In this document: positions 36,701 to 48,829 of the stretch, one piece after another | How positions within the stretch are numbered: position 1 is the stretch's first letter | How the letters are laid out: each line of letters begins with the position of its first letter | Source of the DNA: Moringa oleifera | Taxonomy: Eukaryota > Streptophyta > Magnoliopsida > Brassicales > Moringaceae | Assembly: GCA_021397835.1 (NCBI GenBank) | Contig: JAJFZO010000094.1 | Location: forward strand, 7,788,001-7,852,000 | Length of the DNA: 64,000 bases | Direction of reading: 5' to 3' | Translations under genes and position numbers: made by a program | Notes under the pieces: generated by a model | Told to the model about the DNA's origin: nothing | The model's input: only the letters and a program-made list of their open reading frames with translations | The model's database searches: none

Positions 36701-37491
36701 GTGCTGTGGGCATTGATCACATCAACCATAATGTCCTTTGATACTGAAACTTTCATGGTTCCTCATGGGGCTTCATTTCACTACTGATCGGTAAAGAAGC
36801 AAATGTCATCACCATCAATGACTGTAAATTTCTTTTGGATGCATCCATTTCTTTTGCCTTATGTCTGTGAGATGTATTGGAACACGAATGGTGAGACATC
36901 AATTCATTTCAATTGCAAATAAAAGCAAAGTTCATTTGATTTGATTTAGAAAACAAAACAAATTATGTCATTGGACCTGTTTTATTGTATATGGTTTTCA
37001 TTGCAGTTTCTTTTTGTGGAACAGGGATCTGGGTTTCTTGCAGAAATATCCGATGACCTTAAGCAGGTTGAGGATGATATGGGGTACCCATCATGGTTGG
37101 CAGGCGAATCTCAGGCTGTTGAACCCTCTGATTTAAGTTGCATTGATGATTCTTTGCTATGCAAGGAGATATTTGATTCTTCTTCTCTATCAAAAAATCC
37201 AGGAGTTAATCATGTGTCACAAACAGGCAATTCACATGTAACAAATGGGGCGATAGGAAGTCATAATGGATCTTATGGGATTTCTGACCTTGAGAATCTT
37301 GAATTGGACACCCCTCCAGATTTCTCGCTGACTGTAAGAGTCATCTCCTGCTTCCCCTCGTTCATCAATGTATAATCACTAAAAAACATTTCCATACATA
37401 TTATGATGACAAACAAAATCTCCATTTACTCCTGCAGGATTTGCAGTTTGGTTCTCAGGACAGTATTCTTGACTGGCTGGACAGATTGTGA
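33727..37491 (+). CDS. SOG1-like: NAC transcription factor of the SOG1/NAC044 type (DNA-damage response)
   Basis: Six coding exons: 33727-33734 (only 8 bases, ATGGCAAG), 35091-35223, 35549-35735, 36082-36575, 37007-37333 and 37438-37491, giving 400 residues. The N-terminus '[16 protein letters not shown]' matches the SOG1 start. A '[12 protein letters not shown]' segment precedes the NAC domain (about 48-220: '[20 protein letters not shown]', '[13 protein letters not shown]', 'RKRRKIH', '[12 protein letters not shown]', '[11 protein letters not shown]', 'YVVSRVFYQ'). SOG1 is the nuclear plant regulator activated by ATM/ATR at SQ sites. Three SQ sites are visible here (Ser309, Ser345, Ser389). 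The tail '[12 protein letters not shown]...FGSQDS' is also conserved. Gene order favours NAC044, but SOG1 itself is not excluded. Exon 5 may start at 37025 instead of 37007. Confidence 0.92.
34748..34889. repeat. Tandem duplication, period 73, in intron 1 of the NAC gene
   Basis: Sixty-nine identical bases beginning 'ctggctgttgtcatttgaaa' occur at 34748-34816 and 34821-34889. Perfect identity implies a recent event or an assembly artefact. Confidence 0.95.
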
Positions 37492-38329
37492 AGATTGTAC
37501 CACGCAAAAGCTTCCCCAACAAAGACAACGATGACTTCCCATTTTTGGACCATCTATCCCTCTGCTGCTGGAGCTACCTTCCCAAGGATTTTCTTCAGTG
37601 GTAGGAGTCAACTTGATTGCTTTGGGATACAGGGAATTTGTTATTTTTCGGAGTTGTGTTTGTATAGCTCTTTAATGTAGGAGATTGATGAGCAATAGTA
37701 GCAGATACTGCAATTTAGCAGACATAACCATCAGCAAGGCATTCTGGTATATGTTACTTCCATAGCCATTTCAAGCATCTCAAAGGACAAATGAAAGCCG
37801 CGAAGCATACAGCAGTAACATTTCCAGAATATGATCATTTGGTATTGTAATGTGAAGAATGAAAGCGTGTAACTAAGAAAAACTTGTGCATTTAATGAAC
37901 CTTAGATAGTTGGTTTGAAACATGTTTCATTCTTTAGAGCCTGTGAAACCCAAATTAAACTATTAAATTTGAATTTATTTTTTTGGGAAAAGGAGATGGC
38001 AATCCTTTGATATAATTGAAATTATCAGTTCTTTCTGAAAAGAAGAAAGAAAAAGGGAAAAAAAAAATAGCAGACTTCAACTAAAGGTTTTAAGTGTTGG
38101 TGTTTATGTGAGGAACTCTTCAAGCGGCCAGATCAAAGCCAAGAAGGGTAATGTTGTTATTAGACGAGACTTTTGGGGCTATATTCGTAAATTCATGGAT
38201 GTCCTGTCATGAACCTACAATCTAAAACCCTGAAAAACCCCAGTGGGATTCCACAGCCAATGAAGTAAGAAGGTAAACTTCAGTTTGAGAGAGTCGCAGG
38301 GGGATCGCCTTGGGTCTGTAGCAAATCAA

Positions 38330-41300
38330 ATGTTTGCTGCGAGGAAACTTCAGAGGCATTGCTTGAGGACACTATCTTCTCTCGTTTATTACAATCCTTA
38401 CAAGTACGCTTCCTCTTCGTTCTCTATAAAACCATAAAATTAACTAAGCGATGGATTCGATGGCTTTTTTTTTTTTCTCGTCCTCTTTCCAATTAGTGCG
38501 AAAAATTTGCTTGATTGTTTAAAATCTCTGCTTTGATTTTTTTTTTTCAACTTCCCATATTGATTTCTCCGGATATAGCTTCAATTTGCTATATGTACTA
38601 GAGCAGTTTTGCTTGTTAGTGGAAATTTTGTCAACCGTTTTCGCAGATAGTGCTAAATTTTAAAACTTTCTGCTTTCTGCCTGAATTTAATGGAATTAAA
38701 CCAACGAAGAATTATCTGTTTTCCCTTCTTTAGTTCCCTGCTTGAGTACTCATTTGTTTATTTTTTGTTTAAATTTGCTAAATTGAGCTGAGATTCTTCG
38801 AGAACCTACATTTGATGAATAATCAGATATATAATTAAAAACTACTCCATCTCAGTTTTCTAGGTTTTTTTTTTAGTCAGTTTGGTCTAAGTCATTCTCC
38901 TTTTTCAACTTTCTGTTACAGGAATACTGTGCTTCTGAAGGATGGTTTGCCAAATTTAATCTCAAGCAATGTGATGCAACCAAGTGTTTCTTGTGAAGAT
39001 AGTTATACTTCATTCCCTTTCCTATGTCATCCCTTCAATGGCTCATCACGGGCAATGTCAACATCAAAAGGGAGGAGCATGCGAAGCAAGGTGGAGAGGC
39101 GAATGCGAAAAGAGTCTGGGAAAACTCTCAGAGAGATTAGGAGAGCGAAAAAGTTGAAGAAGAAGCTCATGACTGATGAGGAGAGGCTTATTTACAACCT
39201 CAAAAGAGTATGTTATCTCACTTTTATGAGTGGCTATGGGGTTTATTTATTTCGTAATCCTAAAATATTGATGGGAGCAATTGAAGACAAAGAAAAAGGA
39301 GGAAGAAACACTTGTGTTGTTGTAATGGGTATTATTGGTTCTGGTGAACTAGGAAGCGTTTTTATGAGGTAGTCAGAACTTGGTAATGTCTAATTTAACT
39401 AGTCACTGTCAGCCAATGCTTCAGGTGACTGTTTTAATGTTCTCAAGTAAATAGGAAACCTAGGCTAATGTCGTAACCTTTAATGTCTTAAATCAATGTG
39501 TCATTGGTATGCTGCAGTCCAGACAAAGTTATAGTCTTAAATTCTGCAACAATTGTTGCTTGAATTCTTAACAAAAAGATGAAAGAAGATCAATTCCTTG
39601 CATATTTTATCAGTCGTTAGGACCTGAAACCGTTTATTTCATCAACAATTTTTGATTTCAGGAAAACATGTAAAAAACTACTTTTTTGGGGGGGATGGCC
39701 TTTGTCACAATGAGTTATAAGCTAGGAATTATCAATTGACAGGGTCTCAAAACTGTGGATAATTGGAAACATGTGATGTCTGTTCCTTTGTGCTTTGTTT
39801 GTAGTCTTGTATGCTTTTTAGAATCATCAGACTGAGCACTCTGGTCTGTCTAATTAATGCAGGCTAAGAAGAAAGTGGCTCTACTGCTACAGAAGCTGAA
39901 GAAATATGAGCTACCAGAGCTGCCATCTCCTGTGCATGATCCAGAGCTATTGACCCTTGAGCAGCTTCAGGCATATAAGAAGATTGGGTTCAAGAATAAA
40001 AATTATGTTCCTGTTGGTGTACGTGGAGTTTTTGGAGGGGTTGTCCAAAATATGCACCTCCACTGGAAATTCCATGAAACTGTGCAAGTCTGTTGTGATA
40101 ACTTCCCCAAAGAGAAAATCAAGGAAATGGCAACCATGCTTGCAAGACTCAGTGGGGGTATAGTTATAAACATACATAATGTGAAAACAATTATTATGTT
40201 CCGCGGGAGAAACTATCGCCAACCAAAGAATCTGATCCCTATCAACACCCTCACAAAAAGGAAGGTAAGTGAACATATTATGCTCCTTGCTATGCCATTT
40301 ATCATTGTTACCCCCCCCCCCCCCCCCTTCCCCCTCCCCCTTCATCAAGGTATCACAACTACTTCATCATACCATAGGCAGAAAAGCTGGCAGATTATTC
40401 GGCAAGTTTGTTTTATAGGGTGAAACTGAGGAACCGGATAAGTTTTATATGTAGGAACGCTAAGGATCAAGCTGCAGTAGCATTCCTGTACAACTCCTTC
40501 CATCCTTTATCAAACTAAATGAAAGAAGTAAGAAAAAGAAAAAAGATAGAAGTGAGCAGCAAACCACTTAGACAAGTTTTCACTTTCTGAAAATTTGTCA
40601 AGTAGTAGTTATATACTTTATAGATAATCACAGATGGCATGCAGAGTTGACTATTCCATTATGCTCATTACTTCATCTGTTGATATGGAAAATATCTTGA
40701 TCGCTCCACTTTGTAACACTAAAGCCCTCTTTTTTTCTGGTGTGGAAAAGGTTATCTTGACTAGTGTCTGGATTTGTTTTTACTGTTTTAACCAAGTGTT
40801 AAAATTGGATCATATGAATACTCACCTTTTGGTGCAGGCATTATTCAAAGCCAGGTTTGAACAAGCTCTTGAATCTCAGAAGCTGAACATAAAGAAGATA
40901 GAGCAGCAGCTTCGGCGCATGGGTGTTAACCCTGAAGATCCAGTTGCTATGGCTAGCATACAAAGAGTGGCTTCAACATTCTTCAATGCAATTGACAAGA
41001 AGGAAGGAAGCCCTTATGTCTTCCATGGAGACAAACAGTCAGAACCAGAGCCTATTAGTAATATAGAACTGTCTGAACCTCCTGCTGACAGTGATCAGGA
41101 GGAGCTGGATAGATTCATAGCTGAGATAGAGGATGCAGCCGATCAGGAATGGGAAGCAGAGGAAGCTGCAGAGAAAGAAGAGTTTGGTAAACTTAGGTAT
41201 TGGAATAGAGAAGATTTTGGAGGAAGGTCCAGAAGATCTGAAACCCTTAGAAATGATTACTCTGATGATGATGATGATATTAGAGGAGTGAGGAGTCGGA

Positions 41301-42082
41301 AGAATGGACGCAACAATAGGAGGCCCACTGGTAGTGATACTGAAGAAGATAATGATTCTGAAGTTAATAAATGGCATGCTAATAATGTTGGAGATATGAG
41401 CGATTTTGAGAATGATGATGCTGATTCTGATGAAGCTTACGATGATTTCAAGAGATCTAGAGTAGAAAGGGGTAAGCGTGATGGCATCAGCCGGTCCAGT
41501 AATAGTGCAGGGTTCAACAGAAATGTTGGAACTAATATTAGAAAAAAGATGACTGTCGAAGATTCTGAGTCAGAAAGTATGTTCAGTGATCTTGACAATG
41601 CAATGTGGGAATCCGATGCTGATGAGAAACACATTTCGGGAGTTCCAATGAGAGATGCGAGTTATAATTACAGGGGCAGCAGTGATGAAGGAGATGATAT
41701 TTATGCAATGAAAGGAAGTGAAAAGAGTAAGGTGAGGGAGCATGAAAGTGATGATGATGATGATGATTGTGAGACATCTAGAAGAGTAAAGGGAAGACAT
41801 GAAACGATTGGCGGAGTAAACAGAAATGCAAATTCCAAGAGAAATATTGAAGCTAACTTAAGGGAGAGAATGGATGAGAAGGATTCTGATTCAGACATGT
41901 ATAGCATCCCCACATGGGAATCAGATAATGAGGAAGATTCAGGAGCATCCAGAGCCAGGAAATATAATTACAGGAGCAGTGAGGAAGAAGATTACCACCT
42001 GCAGAAAGATGAAAAGAATGAGACCAAAAATAGGAGGATGAAGACAACGAAAGAGATGGATGAGAATTGGGAGAGTGATTAG
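38330..42082 (+). CDS. CFM9: Mitochondrial CRM-domain (CRS1/YhbY) intron-splicing factor, CFM9-like
   Basis: Four exons (38330-38403, 38922-39207, 39863-40264, 40838-42082) give 668 residues. The N-terminus 'MFAARKLQRHCLRTLSSLVY' is Arg/Ser-rich and lacks acids, as expected of a mitochondrial presequence. One CRM domain occupies about 135-254 ('LTLEQLQAYKKIGFKNKNYV', 'VPVGVRGVFGGVVQNMHLHW', 'KTIIMFRGRNYRQP'). Such proteins bind group II introns; Arabidopsis CFM9 (At3g27550, from memory) promotes mitochondrial intron splicing. From about 330 the tail is rich in Asp, Glu, Ser and Arg with DDDDD runs and an internal duplication. The gene follows the NAC gene in the same direction, about 840 bases away. 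Confidence 0.93.
40311..40327. repeat. Poly-C tract in CFM9 intron 3
   Basis: Seventeen consecutive Cs are followed by more C-rich sequence just inside the intron, about 45 bases from the donor. Such tracts are prone to length errors in replication and sequencing. Confidence 0.9.
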
Positions 42083-45000
42083 TTCTGTAATTGCAGAACA
42101 GCATTCCTTTAAGATTGTATCACACATTGAATGACAGAAACCCCATTTTGTTAATGTTGGTGCCCTTGATTGAAAGAAATCAATATAGAAAGTGTCATTC
42201 TCTGTAAAATAAGCTTTGTTTGATTATTCAGTGAGAATGAAGAACATTCCACATCCTGTTCATTGAACACAATGAAAATATTCTGCTCTGCATGTTGGCA
42301 TTTAAATTGAGAGAAGACTCTACAGCATTACTGGCAGCATGCTTGTTTGATCATAGGATTTGATTCATGGAATCTATCATCTTAAAACAATTATGAAACT
42401 CATTTAGCAAGCATGTTAGCATTAGCTACAAACTTCAGGTTCTCTGTTCCTCCAATCAATGCCTGAAGTTCGAGCAGAGGTTCGGTTTTTTCTTCCCTTT
42501 CTTCCATTCCTGAAGCAGCATATATGCCCTGAGAGATGCCAAGGGTTCCTGAAATTCTTTAAGAAGTTCTGTTTACAAGGTTGGACCTAGGCTCAATCCA
42601 CCAGGAAAAAACCTGCAAGCTTCAACCCATCAGGGCCATATGTATGGACTGCAAGTCTTCCACCCATTAGGACAATGTATAGTGAAATCTATTAGTTGCC
42701 GGATCATGTTTAAGGACAGAGTCATTATTAGGTTGGTGATCCATGAATCGTTGACAGCTCACTTTAATGAGTTTTAACTCGTTTTTTTTTAATAATTTGA
42801 TTTGATTTAAATTATTTATTTTATAAATAAATAAATAATTTATTTTAAATTTTAAATTAAATCATGATAAAGTGATCTGTTAAAGATCAATTAGACGGAT
42901 TAATACATTAAGTTAATTTATTTTATTTAAATTTAATAAAAATTATATATTAAATTTTATAAATATATAAAATTAATTAATTAGAATAATTAATAATATA
43001 TATTTTTATATTTTTTAAAGTTAATATATTTATTTTAAATTAAAAATTATTAATGTTATTTGAAATCTACATATATTACTTATTAATTTTTTTTAGTTTT
43101 AATATTATATATGAAAACGTATTAAATTTGTTATAGACTTAATATCTTAAAATTTTAAAGCTATTTATTTAATAAATTTTTATATAATTTTTATTAGTAT
43201 TTATTTACTTTGTTAAGATTTATTTATTTATTATTATTTAAAAATAATAAATAAAATTTTTTATTCAATTGATTTGTATAAAATTTATAAGACTAATCCG
43301 CATATGATTCATTTATAATCTATTAAATTGATTTCATGAATAAGTAATGGATCAAATATTTATAAAATAGATAATCTTGACTTGACTCGTTATTATGAAA
43401 GGTCCACTGAACTTTATTATGGATTGAATTTGAGTCATAATCTTATAAGTTGAATTAGTTTGATTCGATTTATTACCGACCTTGAGTTCATGATTTCATA
43501 AAATAGATTGAAATTAAAAAATATATTAATATTTATGTTTGATGTAATAATGAAATTTAGATAAACTTGTATCATATTTATTTTTATTTTATTAAAAATA
43601 AATAATGTTATACTTTAAATTTGTTGAAATAATGAGATAAGATTAATCCCTTGAGTTCTATCATCACTATCATCAAATGAATAAATTTATTTTAAATTAT
43701 TATATATAATTTAAAATTAATTATATTATTATTAATTAATTATAATAAAATTTAAAGTTATAATAAACGTTATATTTTAACTCTAATTTGAATTAACTTT
43801 CAAATAAAAAATTAGTCTAAAGTGTTAAATTTAAATATTTACAATCTTTTATATTTATTGGTCATATTCAATAGATTTCTTTTGTAGTCATATATTTTTA
43901 AATCAAAAGAACAATAAAATAATTAAATAATTTAAATAATTATTACATCCTTCAAAAAAATTGTAATATAATATGATTTATAATAAATATTATTTTTTAA
44001 TATCAAAAATGTTGTTAAAAAATTAAAATTAATTTAATTTTATCTTATATTATTTCAATATAATATTAAACATAATCTCAATTTAATCTAATTCAAATTA
44101 ATTTTTTAAATAATTTAATCTTATGCCCACATGCCTAACCACCCTTAGTAGCTCAACCATAGGCAGAAACCATTAAGAATTCAAACTTTCATTGAATCAA
44201 AATAATAAACTACAAATATCTTATACAATAAAATGAAACTTAGAGTCTTACCTGGTTGAGAATGCACCATTGACAGTTCTTCCCTAATTATGTCTATCAA
44301 TTTATCACTAACTTAAAGGGTCCACACGTTTTGCCATTTAGAAGACCTTTCAACCGGTAACTCTAATTTATCAATTTAAATGCTAATTAAAATATAGTTG
44401 ACTACCCTTTTTCGGTCGGTCCATCACTAAGCCACATTGCATCAATCACGTCTTGACTTCGTCTTCTAATTGACAAAATTGGAAGATTAATCAGTTGATC
44501 TAATCCCACTTTTTTCTTCAACAAACAGATAAAGGTACATCACACATAATTACATTAATTCCATCTACCATGTCGTTCAAAAGTCAAAATTGGGTATCAA
44601 CTATGGTAACCTAATTAATGATGTTTTGATCTTATTAGTGAAAAAATAAATTGATGGGTATTTTTTTTATCTATTTAAGTTATACTAATTTTTTAAAATA
44701 AAATTCTCACGTGATAATTGAATAAAAAATTAATTTTTATTTAAAAAAAATCAACACAACTAATATCGGCTGAGTATCTTTTTCCTATCTTCAAATTCAA
44801 TTCCCATTGCACTCTTGCAGGATGCAAGGTAGAACCAGATGACACCAAATATGGGTGACCTACAATCATGTTATTTAATGGCAACACTTAACCTTTTTTA
44901 GGACTTCTCCTAAAGAATATAAAATTCCCTTTCAAGTTGTTGAGACTGCTAGAAGAGTTAAGTTCATTGAATATATTATCTGGTTTTGAAGAGACTACTT

Positions 45001-46797
45001 GTGTGCTCTGTAAAACCTAATTTGTTGATAATACTTGCTTGCTTGATCTTGTGAGTAATTGGCAGAGAAGTGGATAAAGTACAGAAGAATGTTATTGCAA
45101 GAGGTTGTGACTAAGAAAGTAGAAGACATTCTGTGAGTTCAACCGCCCTTGGGCCTTACCTAAAGAGTATTTAGGTTTGAGTTTCTGGTTACCAATGGTG
45201 TCCCAAATCAAGCTGTCCAAAGAAGTGTTAGGAAGATTACAGGTGAAAAGGTTTTGCTTTTATCTAACAAATTAGTCTTTCTAATTAAAAATATCTGATA
45301 AATTAGTATTCCAGAACCAGGTACTTCTTGTTTAAGGCTCCACTGAACTTGAACCCTGAAACTCCTACTACCATTTCAACATAATTCTGGCATAATTATC
45401 ATTCCATCAATACCCATTTCCAGGACAACTGTGTAGATATTATCTGACTTGTGAGACCTGCCAAGCATGTATTTGGTTTTTCCATTTGTCAGAATTGACA
45501 AGCAAAGAATAGCAAAGCATCAGGAGACTGAGAGTTCAAGTAATTTGTCACTTCCAGCACTAAATACAACCAAGTATACATCCCAGAAACAGTGTGTGTC
45601 ACTACTTGAGCAAAGTGGAATCCCTGAGAAAACGAGTGCCTAAGGTGCTATTCACAATGGAATTCAGAAATGGCTGCTCTAGCACCACAAACAGATAGGC
45701 AGCATAGTCAAGCCAGAAAATGAAATCCAGGTTATGACAAATCAAAGTTTAGTGGGGGACATGGCCTTCTATCAGCCATTCTTTGGCATCTGAATGACTG
45801 AGTGGTGGGGCAGCCTGGTGTATATTCTACTTCAAGTTGCAGAGAAAGCAGACAGTAGTTATGAACATTCAATTACATTCCATTTTCAGTCAAAATGTTC
45901 AATATAACTTCTACTGATTCAGTCATAGAAAGTGAAGAGAACTGCAATCCAAGAAAACTCCAGCTGAAACTCAAAATCACACCAGTTCCAGCTAGAAGAT
46001 GGAAAGAGGCTGAATGTCTTGTGGTGTTCATTAATCACAAGCTGAAATATGACAAAGAATGGCAAAAAGATCATCCATTTAAGGGACAAAAGTTTCAGAA
46101 ACATGCCAACCAAAGAAAAATAAGTGATTATCATAATTCAGAAGTAATGCCAACCAAAGAAAGAAGAGACCACAAATATTCATTATCATAGTTCAGAAGT
46201 AATGACACCCATATGTGTAGAGCCATATTACAGCTTAATTCATGATTTGCAAAGATTGATGTCCTTAAAGAATAAATGACAGCAATTACTTCATGATTTG
46301 CAAAGATAGATATCCTTAAAGAATAAATGAGCATCATGGCTAACGTAAGAACCAAAAGAAATGGTACATATCAGAAGACAATGGACAGATCAAATTGGAA
46401 GAAGAGTATATGAATAAATTAGACTGAGAAAGCAAAATTCCCATCACAGAAAAACCAGGGAAATGTCACTCTACTCAAGCAATTGGGGGCTAAGCCATAC
46501 CGACAAGAGGTGGTATGCCCAATTCCATATAACTATCCCCTAAAAAAAACAAGCTCTCCACTTGGTATGCACCAGAAACCCAAGCTTGGAAAAAGGAGTT
46601 ATACAGAGTTCCCCACAAAATCCAAGATCCAATCAAGTTCTTCCCAATGTCCCTCTAAAGAATTCCCTAGATTTTTTCATACAAGGTACACCACTAGCAA
46701 TGTCGCACCATTGCCATCAATGGGCCATTGTAGCCTTTTTGAGTTTGCAGCACACTTTGCCCTCAAAACTATATGATAATAACTCATATTTAAGAAC
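42083..46797. other. Intergenic region between convergent CFM9 and GT17 genes
   Basis: It holds the CFM9 3' UTR (to roughly 42300), a very AT-rich core at about 42780-44130, mixed sequence at 44800-45800, and the 3' flank of the minus-strand GT17 gene (about 46480-46797). I recognise no gene or transposon protein. Open frames such as 45895-46191 have no family features. Confidence 0.5.
46105..46335. repeat. Two small tandem duplications downstream of the GT17 gene
   Basis: 'gccaaccaaagaaa' with about 45 following bases recurs at 46105 and 46149. 'ttcatgatttgcaaagat' with 'ccttaaagaataaatga' recurs with period 51 at 46239 and 46290. Copies have diverged by a few bases. Confidence 0.8.
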
Positions 46798-48829
46798 TTA
46801 GCCACTTTCTCTTTTACAGTTTCCAGGCAAGAGAAATTTGTACTTCTCAGCATTATCCAACAAATAAGCCGGAAGATGAACTGCTGAATAAGAACGGGGG
46901 ACAGGTCCCATCTTCCCGATAATATCCTTAAATGTGTACTCCTCAGGAAGCATGTCAAATAGATCAGTCCCTTTGCATATAACATCCTGAATCCTTTTGG
47001 GGTTCAAGTAATGAGAAAACCTCACCCGATCATAGTGGCTGTAAGCTTTCATCTTGAAAACAAACTCACTGATATGACGGAAGCAAAAGCTACAATGCCA
47101 TCCAGAATCTGACAAGATGACATCAGTCTGACGATAATGTGCATATCTCGTCTTGCCTGTCTTGTACCTATGGACTGAAGCTCTCCAGCTCTTATTATCA
47201 ATGTAATACTCAAAAGAGTACAAGTAGTTCCTCAACTGAAGATGCAAGACAGAAGGGATATCATCACACCATCTCAAAAGATTAATTGTGTGCGCACTGG
47301 GGATCTCATCAACATCAGACATTATCAATAAGTCATCATCTTCTATACCTGCTATTCTAAGAAGCTGGTCCAGGGCAACTCTCTGATATGCCTCTTCAAC
47401 AAACGGGTTTTCACCTTTCTTGAATCTCCCTCCAATCATTCCATAAGTCAGCCGAGGTTCTATAAATTTAAATTGGTTCCGATTACTTGCAAAAAGCAGT
47501 GGTTTGGGAAAGCCGGTAAATGTTGAGTTTGATTCAAGAAGCACGAACTGCGTTATGTAGGGATACAATTCTTTCCATCGAACTGTAAGAATGTCCAGTT
47601 CATTACTAAATAACACAGCATCATATACTCGCCTCGGGGATTCACGAATTCCCCACCCATGCAGTTTGCAGAGAGTCTCCATCGACACATTCTCATGATA
47701 ATAGTGAGGAAGTTCACGGAATGGCTTGGGAGGAGATTCCCATAGCGGTCTAAGAAAATAGGTGATCTTTTGCCCATGCAAATACATGCTAAATATGAAC
47801 AATGGCACAACCACGAACATGAAAATATAGGTCTTCATATCAAATCTCTGTAAAATACACCGCAGTCTTGACATGCTCAAGGCTTCACGGGATCCCTGCT
47901 GCAGATCAGAAACCAAAACTTCCTAAGAATTAAAAATCTTCATTATAACATCAGCCAACCTCAACTTTTTCCAAAATTAAAATTGAAAGTTCAAACAAAG
48001 AAAACCACAACTAGCTGATTCTCTTGCTGAATGAAGTAGCTAAATGCAGAACTATGAAAAAGAACCAACGGCTGTACATTCGGGTTGTCAAAATAGGACA
48101 TGTACACAGAGCCAATATAAGAATCTACAATCATTTGATTGAATTCCACAAAAATTAACTTTCGTACTCTCATAGAAAATATCTTGTCAATCAATTTACA
48201 GTTTTCCTTTGGGAGTGTGGATAAACAATCAAAGAACTAATAAAATTCAATGCTGCAACATTTAGACACACAATCTACCACCTAAATGTTCAAAGCCTAA
48301 AATCATTACTTGTAGGTTATTTTCCAATACAATTGAAACCTAAAAGGAAATAACAAATAAGCAATACAAGAAGTAAAAGACAAAGCAACCATGAACAATC
48401 CATCAACATTTAACATGCAGAATATGCTTGACTTTCAAGTTTCTCAATCTGCATCTAATGCATTGACACTTAAAACACACAAGGCAGGAGGTGAATGGAA
48501 ATTTTGAAAAAAAGAAAATGAAAAGCAATAAAAGTTCACTTATAGGGAAAAAAATTTTGAAATTAAGAAAAAAGGAAGAACTTTCAATCGATTCTGTATA
48601 ACGAAAAAACAAATTTGAGTTTTGCCAAACTCCAAAAGAATCCCACTTACTCAAGTCTCAATAGAAGCCACACGTATATGGAATATCCAAAATCAAACTC
48701 AAATTTCGAATGAAATAAAATTGAGAAGCAACGGTTGAGGAGCTTTAAACAAATAGAAACAAGTACCTGGCCACAAACGTCTTCACATATGTCATCAGTC
48801 TTCTTGGAATTGTAGTACCCATCAGACAT
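46798..48829 (-). CDS. GT17 family protein, beta-1,4-mannosyl-glycoprotein 4-beta-N-acetylglucosaminyltransferase-like
   Basis: Two exons on the minus strand, 48829-48767 and 47898-46798, give 387 residues. Exon 1 encodes [20 protein letters not shown] plus Gln, as in Arabidopsis At3g27540 and At3g01620 (from memory). A type II membrane anchor follows at about 44-62 ([17 protein letters not shown]). The lumenal GT17 domain includes '[13 protein letters not shown]', '[16 protein letters not shown]', the metal-binding-like '[20 protein letters not shown]', '[17 protein letters not shown]', '[13 protein letters not shown]' and the end '[12 protein letters not shown]'. Animal GnT-III adds bisecting GlcNAc, which plants are not known to make, so the plant substrate is unsettled. 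The acceptor is CAGCAG, so one Gln is optional. Golgi location is inferred. Confidence 0.94.

Noticed and set aside
44800..45300. Possible copia LTR-like stretch in the CFM9-GT17 spacer
   Set aside because: No TG..CA ends, purine tract, or second copy in the window could be found.
45895..46191. 98-codon frame downstream of the GT17 gene
   Set aside because: It spans a diverged tandem duplication, has no family features and lacks a plausible promoter. It is likely a chance frame.
46798..47916. Single-exon start for the GT17 gene at the ATG 47916
   Set aside because: That ATG lies in the intron. Splicing from the upstream exon at 48829-48767 restores the conserved [11 protein letters not shown]-terminus.
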